Shown: positions 7,587-17,651, counted from the first letter of the stretch. The stretch: 64,000 nt of DNA from Acidimicrobiia bacterium (GCA_029263095.1 JAJCYA010000047.1:1-64000), one strand, 5' to 3'. A program made the numbers and translations. Notes: a model not told the origin generated them from the sequence alone.

Positions 7587-7940
7587 CTACCGGGGGCGCC
7601 AAGCCGCGTAGGCGAACCCTCCTATCGCTCCTACGGCTCCGAAGACGATTGCCTCTAGTACGGCTCCTCCGGTGGGGAGGAGCGACGGTCCGGTGAGGTG
7701 GTCCGTAGTACCGAGTATCAACGTGGCGCCATAGGTGAGGGCGATTCCGATGGTCGCGGCCGTCCCTGCGGTCTGGAGACTCATAGGGCCTGTAAGCGCT
7801 GACCCGGCCGGCACGGCGACCGCCACCAGTAGCGGAGCCAGGTGATAGGTGGTAGCCGAGTTGATGGATGCCAGAACGACCCATAGAACTGTCAGTCCCA
7901 GGCCGTACAAGGACGGTCGAATGATGGTTTGCATGGCCAT
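7587..7940 (-). CDS. Small integral membrane protein, unknown
   Basis: This 117-residue protein has about four hydrophobic helices (near residues 8-28, 33-53, 57-78 and 92-113) and ends in a short basic tail (AAWRPR). I do not recognise a family. It lies 10 bases upstream of the nitroreductase gene in the same direction, so both may be co-transcribed. Nothing suggests a transporter motif. Confidence 0.6.
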   Translation of the reverse strand: MAMQTIIRPSLYGLGLTVLWVVLASINSATTYHLAPLLVAVAVPAGSALTGPMSLQTAGTAATIGIALTYGATLILGTTDHLTGPSLLPTGGAVLEAIVFGAVGAIGGFAYAAWRPR

Positions 7941-8015
7941 ATGAACACTGGGGGCGCCTCACTGCTTCCGAGTGTTGATCGCTCACTGCCCCGGCTCATG
8001 TCGGCTGGGTGTTGC

Positions 8016-9956
8016 TCACCCCGCCAGATCGGAGATGATCCTGCGCGCTATTGGCGCCGCAACCGACCCGCCTCCGCCACCGCCCTCGACTAGAACGGCG
8101 ATGGCGAGATCGTCCCAGTACCCGATGAACCACGCATGAGTTTCGGGATCATCTCCACTTCCGAATTCTGCAGATCCGGTCTTGCCGCGCACTTCTACTC
8201 CGTTGACCGCCGCATTGGTGCCGGTACCCGATGTCACCACGGCGAGCATCATGTCGCCGAGGGAAGAGACCGCTGATCGCTCCAGTTCGATTCCCTCCGG
8301 GCGTGTTGCCTGGGAGATCACGGTGGGAGGTCGCCACGTTCCGGCAGCGACAGCACCGGCGACCGATGCCATGTGGACGGGCGTTGCGAGGACTCGGCCT
8401 TGGCCGATCGATGCAGTAGCAAGTTCTGCGATGTCGGCCGGACGTGGGAAGGAACTCGCCGCCGACGGCACACCAAGGTTTGGTTCCGTGCCGAATCCGT
8501 ACATCGCCGCCACATCTTCGAGCATCGCGGCCGAGAGGACATCGACCGCCGCCGGGGCGAACGTCGTGTTGCAGGAGGCAGCGAAAGCCTCAGTGAAGTT
8601 GATGGTCCCCAGGTCGAGATCCCCTGCGTTGCGGATGGAGCGACCTCCCAGTGTGACCCCAGACGGGCACTCGACTTCCGTCGCCGTCGAAAAGCCGTTC
8701 TCGAGGAGACCGGTCGCGGTGATCACCTTGAAGGTCGAGCCGGGCGGATAGGTACCGAGCACGGCCCGATTGAACTGATCGGATAGGGGTCGAGTGGCGA
8801 TTCCTCGCACCTGCCCCGTTGCCGACTCGATCACGACGACTGCCGTCGGGAAGGCGACGTCGCGCAGTGCTTGTTCGACGGCGGTCTGGACTTCGATGTC
8901 GATCGTCGTGGCCACAGCCTGCGGGGCGCTGCCCTCTATGACGAACAGATCCTCGATAATTCGACCGAACTTGTTGACTCGCACGATGGAGGTTCGGGGC
9001 CGACCCGCCAGTTGCGACTCGTACGCCGCTTCGATCCCCGTTTGCCCTATCAGATCGGTTGGGCCGTATGGGAATCCGAGTCTGCCCAATTGGTCGGCCG
9101 TGATCGGCCCCACCGACCCTACGAGGTGGCTGGCGAAGTCGTCGCGAAACGGCAACCGATCCGAGCCATCTCTGATGAGGACGCCGGGGAGTGCTTCGAG
9201 CTCATCACCGACGGCCGCGTACACGACAAGCTTGACATTGCCCACGGGGATGAACCAATCCGGCTGCACGGCTGGGCGGCCAAGCTCTTCGGTGACGACG
9301 GCCGGATCGATGCCGGCAAGTCTGGCGAGCTCTGACTTCAAACCATCCAGATCGTCGATGCGGGAAGGGACGACTCCGATCACCTTTATCGCCTCGGCAC
9401 CGGCGAGGGGTCCTCCATCGGCTGCGAGGACGGACGCTCGCGGCATCCATGATCGATCAACTCTGAGCACATCACCCGGTTCGAGCGACGGGTACAGGGC
9501 GGTGGTCGACCAAATGGTCGTCCACGGCGAGCCCCCCACGAGTGAGACGGTTGTCTCGTACGACCACGGCCCAACCTCGATGAGGTCGAGCGTGAGCCGA
9601 ACCGTGATCTCCGCCGTCGTCTCTGTAAAGAGGTTGCGGATGACTACGAACGATCCTCCGGCGAGCCCGATCGCGCTGGCCCACTCGTCGATGTCTGCTT
9701 GGACGGTCGCCGGAGGGTCCGTCCCCAGCGAGGCCACCGTGAATCCGTCCCTGCCAAGGACCGCGTCGAAGAACTGCCCCGCTACGTCGATTGCTCCCAG
9801 CCGCGTCGCCTCGTCGACGGCGATTGTCGAAGAGGTCGCAGCCACAGTCGTGGTCGTATCGGTATCGGGATCGATACCGGTGCCTGCCGCGCAGGCAGAC
9901 ACGATGAGAACGAAGGCGGCCAGGACTAGACGCATCCGAGACGATGGTACGGCCAC
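8016..9956 (-). CDS. Penicillin-binding lipoprotein (class B, MecA-N/NTF2 domain)
   Basis: The 646-residue protein is a transpeptidase that cross-links peptidoglycan outside the membrane. It begins with a lipoprotein signal (LVLAAFVLIVSAC, lipid on Cys22 counted from the GTG start), followed by a Thr-rich linker, an NTF2-like MecA_N domain (about 50-160), a dimerisation region and the transpeptidase domain. The catalytic motifs are complete: STFK with Ser407, SCN at 461-463 and KTG at 592-594. The arrangement resembles mycobacterial Rv2864c. The start could be the GTG at 9956 or the internal ATG at 9935, which gives a shorter signal. The C-terminus holds a Gly-rich turn (EGGGGGGS) just after the last strand. 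Confidence 0.9.
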   Translation of the reverse strand: MAVPSSRMRLVLAAFVLIVSACAAGTGIDPDTDTTTTVAATSSTIAVDEATRLGAIDVAGQFFDAVLGRDGFTVASLGTDPPATVQADIDEWASAIGLAGGSFVVIRNLFTETTAEITVRLTLDLIEVGPWSYETTVSLVGGSPWTTIWSTTALYPSLEPGDVLRVDRSWMPRASVLAADGGPLAGAEAIKVIGVVPSRIDDLDGLKSELARLAGIDPAVVTEELGRPAVQPDWFIPVGNVKLVVYAAVGDELEALPGVLIRDGSDRLPFRDDFASHLVGSVGPITADQLGRLGFPYGPTDLIGQTGIEAAYESQLAGRPRTSIVRVNKFGRIIEDLFVIEGSAPQAVATTIDIEVQTAVEQALRDVAFPTAVVVIESATGQVRGIATRPLSDQFNRAVLGTYPPGSTFKVITATGLLENGFSTATEVECPSGVTLGGRSIRNAGDLDLGTINFTEAFAASCNTTFAPAAVDVLSAAMLEDVAAMYGFGTEPNLGVPSAASSFPRPADIAELATASIGQGRVLATPVHMASVAGAVAAGTWRPPTVISQATRPEGIELERSAVSSLGDMMLAVVTSGTGTNAAVNGVEVRGKTGSAEFGSGDDPETHAWFIGYWDDLAIAVLVEGGGGGGSVAAPIARRIISDLAG

Positions 9957-10001
9957 AGATGGGTACCGGGCGCCTGCTGGTTGCTCTAGTCGGAGGACCG
10001 T

Positions 10002-10763
10002 CTATCTCCGGTGCGCGACGATGAACAGCCTCCGGAAGGAGAACAGCGTCGTTCCATTGGCCTGCTGCGGGTAGTGGGGCCGAAGGTCGGCGACGTATTC
10101 TGCGAAGAAGTCATCGGCAGCGGAGTCGAGAGCCTCGAGGTACGGGCGCATGACCGATCCCTTGGTCCACTGGGATACGGCGTCGGGGCCGCGGAGCGTC
10201 TGCTGGTAGATGGACTCCCAGACATCAAGGCCGTCCGCCTCGGTGTCGAGCATCTCGTGGTAGTCCGAGGGCGCAGAGACGGGTGTTTCGACGACGAGGT
10301 CGCCGACTTGATCAACCCACCGTTCTGATCGCGCCAGGTCGTACAACACCCGGTGGCTCGGCTCCTGATGGTTGCGGGGCATCTGTACTGCGAACACACC
10401 CCGTGGAGCGACCTGATCGAAGAGGTAAGGGAACAACGTCGCGTGGCTGTCCACCCAGTGCAGAGCCGCGTTGCTAAAGAGGACGTCGACCGGGGCTTCC
10501 GGCGTCCAGTCTTCGATTGCCCCGAGGACCCAATCGATCCCGGTGTGCTCCCGGGCGCTGTCGAGCATCTCCGGCGACGAATCGAGTCCGTGGACTGCTG
10601 CGGCGGGCCAGCGCCGGGAGAGTGAGTAGGTGATGGCTCCTGTGCCACAGCCAACATCCCACACCTCGGACGGCTCGACCTCTGGAATCCGGTTGATGAG
10701 ATCGATCGCCGGACGTGCTCGGAGGTCGTCGAATCGGAGGTACTGGCCCGGATCCCAAGTCAT
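10002..10763 (-). CDS. tam: Trans-aconitate 2-methyltransferase
   Basis: The 253-residue product aligns along its length with E. coli Tam as I remember it: WDPGQYLRF at the start, SAM-binding motif I VWDVGCGTGA, a LDSSPEML post-motif, VLFSNAALHWV, VFAVQMPRN and the ending FSFRRLFIVAHRR. Tam methylates trans-aconitate, which forms spontaneously from cis-aconitate and inhibits aconitase. It is cytoplasmic and typically monocistronic. The ATG at 10763 matches the family start. No frame damage is seen. Confidence 0.92.
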   Translation of the reverse strand: MTWDPGQYLRFDDLRARPAIDLINRIPEVEPSEVWDVGCGTGAITYSLSRRWPAAAVHGLDSSPEMLDSAREHTGIDWVLGAIEDWTPEAPVDVLFSNAALHWVDSHATLFPYLFDQVAPRGVFAVQMPRNHQEPSHRVLYDLARSERWVDQVGDLVVETPVSAPSDYHEMLDTEADGLDVWESIYQQTLRGPDAVSQWTKGSVMRPYLEALDSAADDFFAEYVADLRPHYPQQANGTTLFSFRRLFIVAHRR

Positions 10764-10828
10764 CGGGACAACCTAGACCTGTTGGGTGGCACGCTGATAG
10801 CGAAAGGCCCGTGGCCCTATGCGGTTGC

Positions 10829-11989
10829 TCAGCGGGCCGTGGCCCTCAGCTTGTTGGCTCCCGCGATGATCACCACGCCGGCTCCAAGCGAGACCCATGG
10901 TGCGATCCCGAGGAAATCGAAGACGTCTCCGAATGCTCCACCCGAGTCCGTGATCCCGCGATACATCTGAACCAGGAATGCGCCGGTTGTCGCCACGGCG
11001 AGTACGCCGACGAGTTGCATCAGCTGTGGGTTGGGTGTCTTTGCCGCGGAAAGGGCGAGAGTCACCGCAGCCAGCCCGATGATGACCCAGCCCAAGTACG
11101 GCGCACCGGCCGCGTTGAGATCCCATAGGAACGAGAGAGCAACATCGAGTGAGTTCACCGAGGCGAAGCCACTCACCCAGGGCAGGAATGCAGACAGCAA
11201 GAGAGCGGCTGCTCCGACGAGGGGGAGCGGGCGGAGTTCGAGACCGCCCAGGTTGATGGATGAGCCTCCGCCTACCGCAGATGCGGCTCCGATCTCCTGA
11301 ATCCGGCGGGCATCAACCCACCCCGTCCAGCTGTTGGAGCCGACGACGCGTGCCCAATCCCCGCGCTGCTCGGCGATGACCAGCTCGACACCGGCTTCGA
11401 GCCGCGTCACCGGCTGCTGCGATGGGTCCGGCTCGGCCCATGCTCGCATTCCGGCCGCGGGCACCCGATGGGTTGGTACCCATCCCCCAACACTTTCAAC
11501 GGCGACTTCCGACGTGACCGCCGACTCAACGACTTCAACCACGTCGGTCGTCACGGGATCCTGGACCCTGGTCTCGGCGGCAGGCTCGGTGGCTGTGGCG
11601 ACCACGGATGGCACCGCGCCGATCGTGTCGATTGAGGCCACGAGATCGTTCAGGGCGGTCATGAACGACTGTCGGCTCAATCCGTCGACGTAGACGTGAT
11701 TGGTTACGGTGATGGTTACTCCCGAGCGGTCCACTGCTGCCGCGGCATGCAGTGTTGTTCCCCGGTCCGGGAATGCTGAGATGATGGCGTCAACTCGTCC
11801 GGCACCTGCACCGGCCTCGGTCGTGACGTGCGTGATCGTCACTCGCTGATCGTCAATCGTCAATTGGATATCGAGCGGAGGGTCACCTGCGATCGTGACG
11901 TCGCCGGCGTCATCGATGGTGAATCCGTTCTCGTCTTCGAGCCAGCCGGTGATATTCGTGAGTGCTTCTGGGGGTTTCTTTTCGGCCAT
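10829..11989 (-). CDS. Hypothetical membrane protein with SH3-like domain
   Basis: The 386-residue protein has a cytosolic-looking N-terminal domain (about 1-135), a Pro/Thr/Val-rich linker (about 135-180), a bacterial SH3-like domain (about 180-240, with GVELVIAEQRGDWARVVGSN and GWVDARRI) and four or five membrane helices in the final 145 residues. SH3b domains usually bind cell wall peptides, so the protein may link the envelope to a membrane sensor. The N-terminal domain starting NITGWLEDENGFTIDD resembles a small fold often seen in actinobacterial surface proteins, but I cannot name it. It is divergent from the YbdK-like gene (start 12065) across 75 bases. Confidence 0.7.
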   Translation of the reverse strand: MAEKKPPEALTNITGWLEDENGFTIDDAGDVTIAGDPPLDIQLTIDDQRVTITHVTTEAGAGAGRVDAIISAFPDRGTTLHAAAAVDRSGVTITVTNHVYVDGLSRQSFMTALNDLVASIDTIGAVPSVVATATEPAAETRVQDPVTTDVVEVVESAVTSEVAVESVGGWVPTHRVPAAGMRAWAEPDPSQQPVTRLEAGVELVIAEQRGDWARVVGSNSWTGWVDARRIQEIGAASAVGGGSSINLGGLELRPLPLVGAAALLLSAFLPWVSGFASVNSLDVALSFLWDLNAAGAPYLGWVIIGLAAVTLALSAAKTPNPQLMQLVGVLAVATTGAFLVQMYRGITDSGGAFGDVFDFLGIAPWVSLGAGVVIIAGANKLRATAR

Positions 11990-12064
11990 ACCGGGAACGC
12001 TACTCGTCGCCGGTGACCGATGAGGCCTGCCGAGTATGGTGATCCGACTGCGAGGAGGAGCTGC

Positions 12065-13204
12065 ATGGTCGTCGAGCGTCCAGCATTCACCATAGGGATA
12101 GAGGAGGAGTACCTGCTCGTCGACCCCGAATCCAGGGATCTACTGCGGGATCCGCCCGACCGTCTCATGAAGGAATGTGAGGAGGTACTCGGACCTCAAG
12201 TCGGCCACGAATTCCTCAAAGCCCAGGTGGAGGTTGGGACCAAGGTGTCGGCCACCGTGGCTGAAGCCCGGCGGGACCTGGTGTTGCTTCGGCGTGGTTT
12301 GCGTGACGTCGCCGAGCGCAACGGGATTGCCTACATCGCTGCCTCGACCCATCCATTTGCCGATTGGGCCGACCAACAGATCACCGAGAAGGCTCGATAT
12401 CGGATGTTGGCTCAGGATCTTCAGGCCGTTGCCCGCCGGTTGGTGATATGCGGTATGCACGTGCACGTCGGGATCGAGGATCCTGAAATGCGGCTGGACC
12501 TCATGAACCAGGTGACGTATTTTCTGCCGCACATCCTTGCGCTCAGCACTTCGTCGCCGTTCTGGCACGGTGTCGAAACGGGCCTCAAGTCCTACCGGAT
12601 GAGCGTCTTCTATTCACTTCCACGGACCGGTGCGCCGGAGCAGTTCTCGTCGTGGGGCGAATACCAGCGCCACGTGGACGCTCTGGTGGGTGCCGGCCTC
12701 ATCGAGGACGCCACTCGCCTCTGGTGGGACATCAGGCCGTCGGCGCGCTACCCGACGATTGAGGTGCGGATCGCCGACATCTCGACCCGCGTCGACGATG
12801 GTGTCACCGTCGCTGCCCTGTTCCTATCCCTTCTCGGGATGTTGTTTCGCCGCCGCCTGGAGAACCAGAGGTGGCGTTCCTATTCGAGGATGCTCGTATC
12901 GGAGAACACCTGGCGCGCGCAGCGCTATGGAGTGGAGGAGTCGCTGGCAGACTTCGGCAAGGGAACGCTCGTCCCCTTTGCAGAGCTGACGGACGAGATC
13001 ATCGAATTGGTGCGGCCGGATGCCGTGGCATTCGGCTGTCTGGCTGAGGTGGAGCACGCCCGGGACTTGGTACGGGACGGCACCAGCGCCGATCGCCAGA
13101 TCATTGCCTACCGAACCGCCATCGACGCCGGAGCCTCCGAAGACGAGGCGCTGAGAGCCGTCGTCGACCACCTAATCGCCGACACTCTGGTTGGGTTGGA
13201 TTAG
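12065..13204 (+). CDS. ybdK: Glutamate-cysteine-ligase-like carboxylate-amine ligase (YbdK/GCS2 family)
   Basis: The 379-residue enzyme belongs to the GCS2 family: IGIEEEYLLVDPES near the start holds the metal-binding Glu residues, CGMHVHVGIEDPE the conserved His pair, and WWDIRPSARYPTIEVRIAD the substrate region. Members join glutamate to cysteine or other amines with ATP. The length and motif spacing fit YbdK rather than the plant-type or EgtA-type ligases. The ATG at 12065 follows a strong ribosome-binding site (GAGGAG); an in-frame GTG-like extension upstream to 12020 lacks family resemblance. The physiological substrate cannot be told; actinobacteria usually make mycothiol rather than glutathione. 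Confidence 0.87.
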   Translation: MVVERPAFTIGIEEEYLLVDPESRDLLRDPPDRLMKECEEVLGPQVGHEFLKAQVEVGTKVSATVAEARRDLVLLRRGLRDVAERNGIAYIAASTHPFADWADQQITEKARYRMLAQDLQAVARRLVICGMHVHVGIEDPEMRLDLMNQVTYFLPHILALSTSSPFWHGVETGLKSYRMSVFYSLPRTGAPEQFSSWGEYQRHVDALVGAGLIEDATRLWWDIRPSARYPTIEVRIADISTRVDDGVTVAALFLSLLGMLFRRRLENQRWRSYSRMLVSENTWRAQRYGVEESLADFGKGTLVPFAELTDEIIELVRPDAVAFGCLAEVEHARDLVRDGTSADRQIIAYRTAIDAGASEDEALRAVVDHLIADTLVGLD

Positions 13205-13255
13205 GTCGTCGGCTGCGCCGTCTCCTGCGATCGGCAGGAAGGGTGGTGTTGGTTT

Positions 13256-13272
13256 TCGCCGGTCGCCGGTCG
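13256..13272 (+). repeat. Heptamer repeat, 17-mer TCGCCGGTCGCCGGTCG
   Basis: A (TCGCCGG)n stretch in the gap between convergent genes ybdK and arfB. The same 17-mer appears in reverse complement at 19692-19708, again just after a gene. Confidence 0.5.
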
Positions 13273-13278
13273 CTGCTC

Positions 13279-13710
13279 CTACTCCTCTGATTCTGGCTGG
13301 CGTCGTAGGCGCTTGGTTTCGCCGCGGTGTCGTTTGTTTTGCAGCCGGCGACGCCTCGCGGATCGCGATGGCTTGGTTCTACGCCTTGATTGCTCCGGCG
13401 CCATGGCGCTCTCGAGGATGTCGATGAGCCGTTGCCGGGCGATGGCCCGATTGCGCCATTGCGATCGGGTGTCGTCGCAGACCACGGTCACGACACCGTC
13501 TCGTGCCTTGCGGTCGAGCCTCATCAGTATGTGGTGACGGGTTGGTTCCGGGAAGGCAGTGGATCGGGCGACGTCCAGGGTGAGAGTCGCTCGGCTCGAG
13601 GTTCGATTGGCGTGCTGACCGCCGGGGCCGCCTGAAGTATCAAACGACCACACCAGCTCGGACTCGGGGATCACAAAGCCGCGGAAGCGCAGGCCTTTGT
13701 CGCGAGGCAT
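13279..13710 (-). CDS. arfB: Peptidyl-tRNA hydrolase ArfB (ribosome rescue)
   Basis: The 143-residue protein has the RF-1 fold with the GGQ motif in GGPGGQHANRTSSRATL, which hydrolyses peptidyl-tRNA on stalled ribosomes. A basic, Arg/Lys-rich C-terminal tail (RRRTKPSRSARRRRLQNKR) is typical of ArfB/YaeJ and threads into the mRNA channel. I start at the ATG at 13710 (MPRDKGLRF); the upstream ATG at 13740 adds residues without family resemblance. The codon-recognition domain of full release factors is absent, which excludes PrfA or PrfB. Context is not informative. Confidence 0.92.
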   Translation of the reverse strand: MPRDKGLRFRGFVIPESELVWSFDTSGGPGGQHANRTSSRATLTLDVARSTAFPEPTRHHILMRLDRKARDGVVTVVCDDTRSQWRNRAIARQRLIDILESAMAPEQSRRRTKPSRSARRRRLQNKRHRGETKRLRRQPESEE

Positions 13711-13825
13711 GGGAGGACGGTACCCAAGGACGGGCGACAATTGGCAGGTTCCGGGGCCTCTCGATGGGCATGTATACCGTCGTCCTGCTCACTGCCGGTG
13801 CGTGGAGCAGTAGCCTCGCTTGCTG

Positions 13826-15340
13826 ATGGATCGTGTTGTCGTAACGGGAGATGCGCTTGCCGCCGCCGACGTGTTGGCGGTGGCTCACCGCCGCGCCGAG
13901 CCCGTCATGGGCGACGATGTGCCCGCTCGGATGGCAGGTGCCCGACGCGTCGTCGAAGCGGCAGTGGAAGGCGATGAAGTTGTCTATGGCGTCACAACTG
14001 GGTTTGGGGCCCTGGCGACGACCAGAGTGGAGGGTGCACTGTCCGGCGAGATGCAGACGGCGCTACTTCGCTCGCACGCTGCCGGAGTCGGTGACCCGCT
14101 CCCCGCCGAGATGGTTCGGGCGATGCTGCTGCTGAGGGCAAGAACATTGGCCCAGGGTCACAGCGGGGTTCGGCCGATGATCGTCGAACGATTGCTGGAG
14201 ATGCTCCGCCTCGACCTCCTGCCGCTGGTGCCCGACCGAGGATCCGTTGGCGCGTCTGGTGATCTGGCGCCCTTCGCTCACCTGGCGCTCCCTCTTATCG
14301 GAGAGGGGTCCTTCTTCAAGGGGGGAGTCGTCGCTCCTGCGGCGGACGTGTTGGCCCGACATGACTTGGATCCGATCGTGCTGGAGCCCAAGGAAGGCCT
14401 CAGCCTGCTCAATGGGACCGAGGGGATGCTTTCCTTCGGCGTGCTTGGCTCAGAGCGTGCTCATCGCATTGTCGAAGCGGCCGATATTGCCTGCGCGCTG
14501 TCGGTCGAGGCTCTGCTCGGAAGCGCCCGACCGTTCGCGGATGAGATTCATGCCCTCCGCCCGCATCCCGGCCAGATGCGTTCGGCCGAACGGATCAGGG
14601 CTGCCTTGGCGGGAAGCGAGATCGTGGCCAGCCATCGGAACGACTTCGTGCACGCGGTTCAGGATGCCTACAGCCTTCGCTGCGCTCCGCAGGTCCACGG
14701 GGCGATTCGGGACGTGCTCGGTCATGCAGACGGGGTGTTTGAGCGTGAGCTGGGATCGGTGGTGGACAACCCGATCGTGTTCCCCAAGACCGGTGATGTC
14801 ATTTCGGGCGGGAATTTCCATGGTCAGCCGCTGGCGTTCGCACTCGACTTCATGGCGATTGCCGTTTCGGAGATCGCCAGCATTTCGGAGCGGCGTACCG
14901 ACCGGATCCTCGATCCGGATCGATCGTCTGGCCTCCCGCCGTTCTTGTCGACCCATCCGGGTCTCAATTCGGGGTTCATGATCGCGCAGTACACGGCGGC
15001 GGCGCTGGTGGCCGAGAACCGAGTGCTGAGCCATCCAGCGAGCGTCGACAGCGTGCCGACTTCGGGGCTACAAGAAGACCATGTGTCGATGGGCTGGGGT
15101 GCCGGACGAAAGCTGGGAACCGTCCTCGACAACGTGGGCTACGTCGTTGCCATTGAACTCTTGTGCGCGGCTGAGGGCGTCAACCACCGCGCCCCGCTAA
15201 AGCCTGGGGCCGGTACCGGGGCGGCGCTTTCGATCATTCGAGAGGTCGTCGCACCACTAGAGCGTGATCGAACCCCCTCGCCCGACATCGAGGCGATCAC
15301 CGGCCTCATCGAAGCCGGGGCATTTGCCGACGTGGTCTAG
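13826..15340 (+). CDS. hutH: Histidine ammonia-lyase
   Basis: The 504-residue enzyme removes ammonia from histidine to give urocanate, the first step of histidine degradation. The MIO cofactor forms from the Ala143-Ser144-Gly145 triplet in GSVGASGDLAPF. YGVTTGFGALA, LNGTEGM, and FHGQPLAFALDF are further family motifs. The ATG at 13826 gives the expected N-terminus; a TTG six bases upstream is in frame. Its TAG stop shares CTAG with the convergent DUF4389 gene. hutU and hutI follow on the same strand beyond that gene. Confidence 0.95.
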   Translation: MDRVVVTGDALAAADVLAVAHRRAEPVMGDDVPARMAGARRVVEAAVEGDEVVYGVTTGFGALATTRVEGALSGEMQTALLRSHAAGVGDPLPAEMVRAMLLLRARTLAQGHSGVRPMIVERLLEMLRLDLLPLVPDRGSVGASGDLAPFAHLALPLIGEGSFFKGGVVAPAADVLARHDLDPIVLEPKEGLSLLNGTEGMLSFGVLGSERAHRIVEAADIACALSVEALLGSARPFADEIHALRPHPGQMRSAERIRAALAGSEIVASHRNDFVHAVQDAYSLRCAPQVHGAIRDVLGHADGVFERELGSVVDNPIVFPKTGDVISGGNFHGQPLAFALDFMAIAVSEIASISERRTDRILDPDRSSGLPPFLSTHPGLNSGFMIAQYTAAALVAENRVLSHPASVDSVPTSGLQEDHVSMGWGAGRKLGTVLDNVGYVVAIELLCAAEGVNHRAPLKPGAGTGAALSIIREVVAPLERDRTPSPDIEAITGLIEAGAFADVV

Positions 15341-15942
15341 CCGTCGCTTGGACGTGCCTCGAGGCTGAATGGGGGATACTCGTCGGTGAACCCGGCGAGC
15401 CAGCAATACACCCGCAGGATCCATTGGAGCGTCCCGGCGAGGTAGTCCTGGATTCCTATGGGCAGTCGTCCGGTGAAGGCGGCGACGATATAGCCGAACC
15501 ACATCGCGAACATCGCGCCGATCATCAAGAACACCATGACCACGAAGTGCGGGATCGCGACGAGGAACTTGATGAAGAAGATCCCGGTCACCGCCCACCC
15601 CTTGCTCGGGTTCTCCGGCTTTTGTAGCGGGAAGGAGGCGGGGTAGTCGGGGTCGGTCTCGAACGGTGGATACACGTCCACAATCCCGGCGATCCAGGCC
15701 CACATGCGCGTGTTCCAATTGAAGCTGATCTCCGCCAGTCGATGGACCGCCTGCGGCATCGTTCCTGTGATGGCGACGACCCAGTAGCCGATGTAGACGA
15801 GGATCGAAGCGAGCTGAGTGAGAATCGAAGTGACGATCAGGTGGGGGAGGGCGAGCAAGAACTTCAGGAAGAAGATTCCGGCGGTCGCCAGGCCGCGGTC
15901 CGGATCGGTGTTGTGGCGGTACTGCAGCGTGAATTCGTTCAT
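15337..15942 (-). CDS. DUF4389 membrane protein (two repeats)
   Basis: The 201-residue protein has two copies of a repeated unit, each with two membrane segments: IFFLKFLLALPHLIV and IFFIKFLVAIPHFVV in equivalent positions, followed by YPPFETDPDYPA and YPPFSLEARP. This is the DUF4389 architecture, whose function is unknown. It is inserted, on the opposite strand, between hutH and hutU, and its stop shares CTAG with that of hutH. There is no obvious link to histidine metabolism. Confidence 0.85.
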   Translation of the reverse strand: MNEFTLQYRHNTDPDRGLATAGIFFLKFLLALPHLIVTSILTQLASILVYIGYWVVAITGTMPQAVHRLAEISFNWNTRMWAWIAGIVDVYPPFETDPDYPASFPLQKPENPSKGWAVTGIFFIKFLVAIPHFVVMVFLMIGAMFAMWFGYIVAAFTGRLPIGIQDYLAGTLQWILRVYCWLAGFTDEYPPFSLEARPSDG

Positions 15943-15992
15943 GGTCCGATCGTACTGTTCGGTAGCCTGGCGCGACGACCTGGAGGGTGACG

Positions 15993-17651
15993 ATGAGTGG
16001 ACCGCGACTGGTCCGGGCCTCCCGTGGCCCGGATCTGACCACGAAGGGATGGCTGCAGGAAGCGGCCCTTCGCTGTTTGATGAACAATCTCGACCCGGCG
16101 GTTGCGGAACGTCCGGACGACCTGGTCGTGTACGGCGGGACCGGCCGGGCGGCCCGATCCTGGGAGGCGTTCGACGCCATTGTCCGCACCCTGGAGCGTC
16201 TCGAGTCCGACGAGACCCTGCTGATTCAATCCGGCAAACCGGTGGGTGTGTTTCGTACTCATGAGATGGCTCCCCGGGTTCTGATCGCCAACAGTCTGCT
16301 GGTGCCGGACTGGGGTGATTGGGAGTCGTTCTGGGAGCTGGAAGCGGCCGGACTCACCATGTACGGACAGATGACGGCGGGTTCCTGGATCTATATCGGT
16401 ACCCAGGGGATCCTCCAGGGCACCTATCAGACATTTGTCGCCATTGCCGAGCAGCGCTTCGGAGGCACTCTGCAGGGCACCCTCACACTCACGGCCGGTC
16501 TCGGCGGCATGGGCGGGGCTCAGCCGCTGGCGATCACAATGAATGATGGTGTCGCGCTATGTGTCGATGTGGATCCCTCTCGGATAGCGCGCCGCATCGA
16601 GACCCGGTACCTCGACGAGCAGGCCGATGGCCTCGACGATGCGATCGTCAGGGTGCTCGCCGCCAAGAGTGAGGGGCGCCCGCTCTCGGTTGGTGTGGTC
16701 GGAAACGCGGCTTCCGTGTTCCCAGAGTTGCTACGGCGCGGTGTGGAGATCGACATCGTCACCGACCAGACGTCGGCTCACGATCCTCTCAACGGTTACA
16801 TCCCTGAGGGGGTGGACCCCGACGAAGCTCCCGAGCTGCGGGAAAAGGATCCGGGCAAATACGTCGAGGACGCTCGAATCTCGATGGCAAAGCATTGCGA
16901 GGCGATGGTTGGCTTTGCGCGGAGTGGAGCCGAGGTGTTCGACTACGGCAACAATCTGCGGGGCGAGGCGCGCGATGGCGGATTCGCCGACGCCTTCGAG
17001 TATCCCGGATTCGTCCCTGCCTACATCAGGCCGCTCTTCGCGCAAGGCAGGGGACCCTTCAGGTGGGTGGCGCTGTCGGGTGATCCGGCGGACATTGTGG
17101 CCACGGACCGAGCTGTAGCCGACCTGTTCCCAGATGATCGTGGGTTGCATCGCTGGCTCGAGATGGCGAAGGAAAGGGTTGAGTTTCAGGGATTGCCGGC
17201 TCGGATCTGCTGGTTGGGGTACGGCGAGCGGGCCAAGGCGGGTCTTGCCTTCAATGATCTCGTCGCCTCCAGTGATGTGAGCACGCCAATCGTGATCGGG
17301 CGCGATCACCTTGATTCCGGCTCGGTGGCTTCACCGTATCGAGAGACGGAGGCGATGCTCGATGGATCGGACGCAATCGCCGACTGGCCCATCCTCAATG
17401 CGTTGCTCAATACGGCTTCGGGAGCGGCCTGGGTGGCGGTCCACCACGGAGGCGGGGTAGGGATGGGCAAGTCGATCCATGCCGGTGCCCAGGTCGTGGC
17501 CGACGGGACCGATGACGGAGCCCTGAGGGTCGAAAGGGTGCTGACCAATGATCCCGGGACCGGAGTGATGCGCCACGCCGACGCGGGATACGACATCGCC
17601 CTCGACGTGGCCCGTGAGCGGGGTGTGCGGATTCCGATGCTTGAACAATGA
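15993..17651 (+). CDS. hutU: Urocanate hydratase
   Basis: The 552-residue enzyme hydrates urocanate to imidazolonepropionate using NAD+. Diagnostic segments are [46 protein letters not shown], and [15 protein letters not shown]. The ATG at 15993 is preceded by TGGAGGG; the GTG at 15987 is an alternative. The length is normal for the family. It is followed by hutI, with 58 bases between, and preceded by hutH beyond the antisense DUF4389 gene. Confidence 0.95.
   Translation: MSGPRLVRASRGPDLTTKGWLQEAALRCLMNNLDPAVAERPDDLVVYGGTGRAARSWEAFDAIVRTLERLESDETLLIQSGKPVGVFRTHEMAPRVLIANSLLVPDWGDWESFWELEAAGLTMYGQMTAGSWIYIGTQGILQGTYQTFVAIAEQRFGGTLQGTLTLTAGLGGMGGAQPLAITMNDGVALCVDVDPSRIARRIETRYLDEQADGLDDAIVRVLAAKSEGRPLSVGVVGNAASVFPELLRRGVEIDIVTDQTSAHDPLNGYIPEGVDPDEAPELREKDPGKYVEDARISMAKHCEAMVGFARSGAEVFDYGNNLRGEARDGGFADAFEYPGFVPAYIRPLFAQGRGPFRWVALSGDPADIVATDRAVADLFPDDRGLHRWLEMAKERVEFQGLPARICWLGYGERAKAGLAFNDLVASSDVSTPIVIGRDHLDSGSVASPYRETEAMLDGSDAIADWPILNALLNTASGAAWVAVHHGGGVGMGKSIHAGAQVVADGTDDGALRVERVLTNDPGTGVMRHADAGYDIALDVARERGVRIPMLEQ

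Noticed and set aside
8794-10074. Long 426-codon frame opposite the penicillin-binding protein
   Set aside because: It is the antisense of a gene with complete catalytic motifs and reads as Ser/Pro-rich noise.
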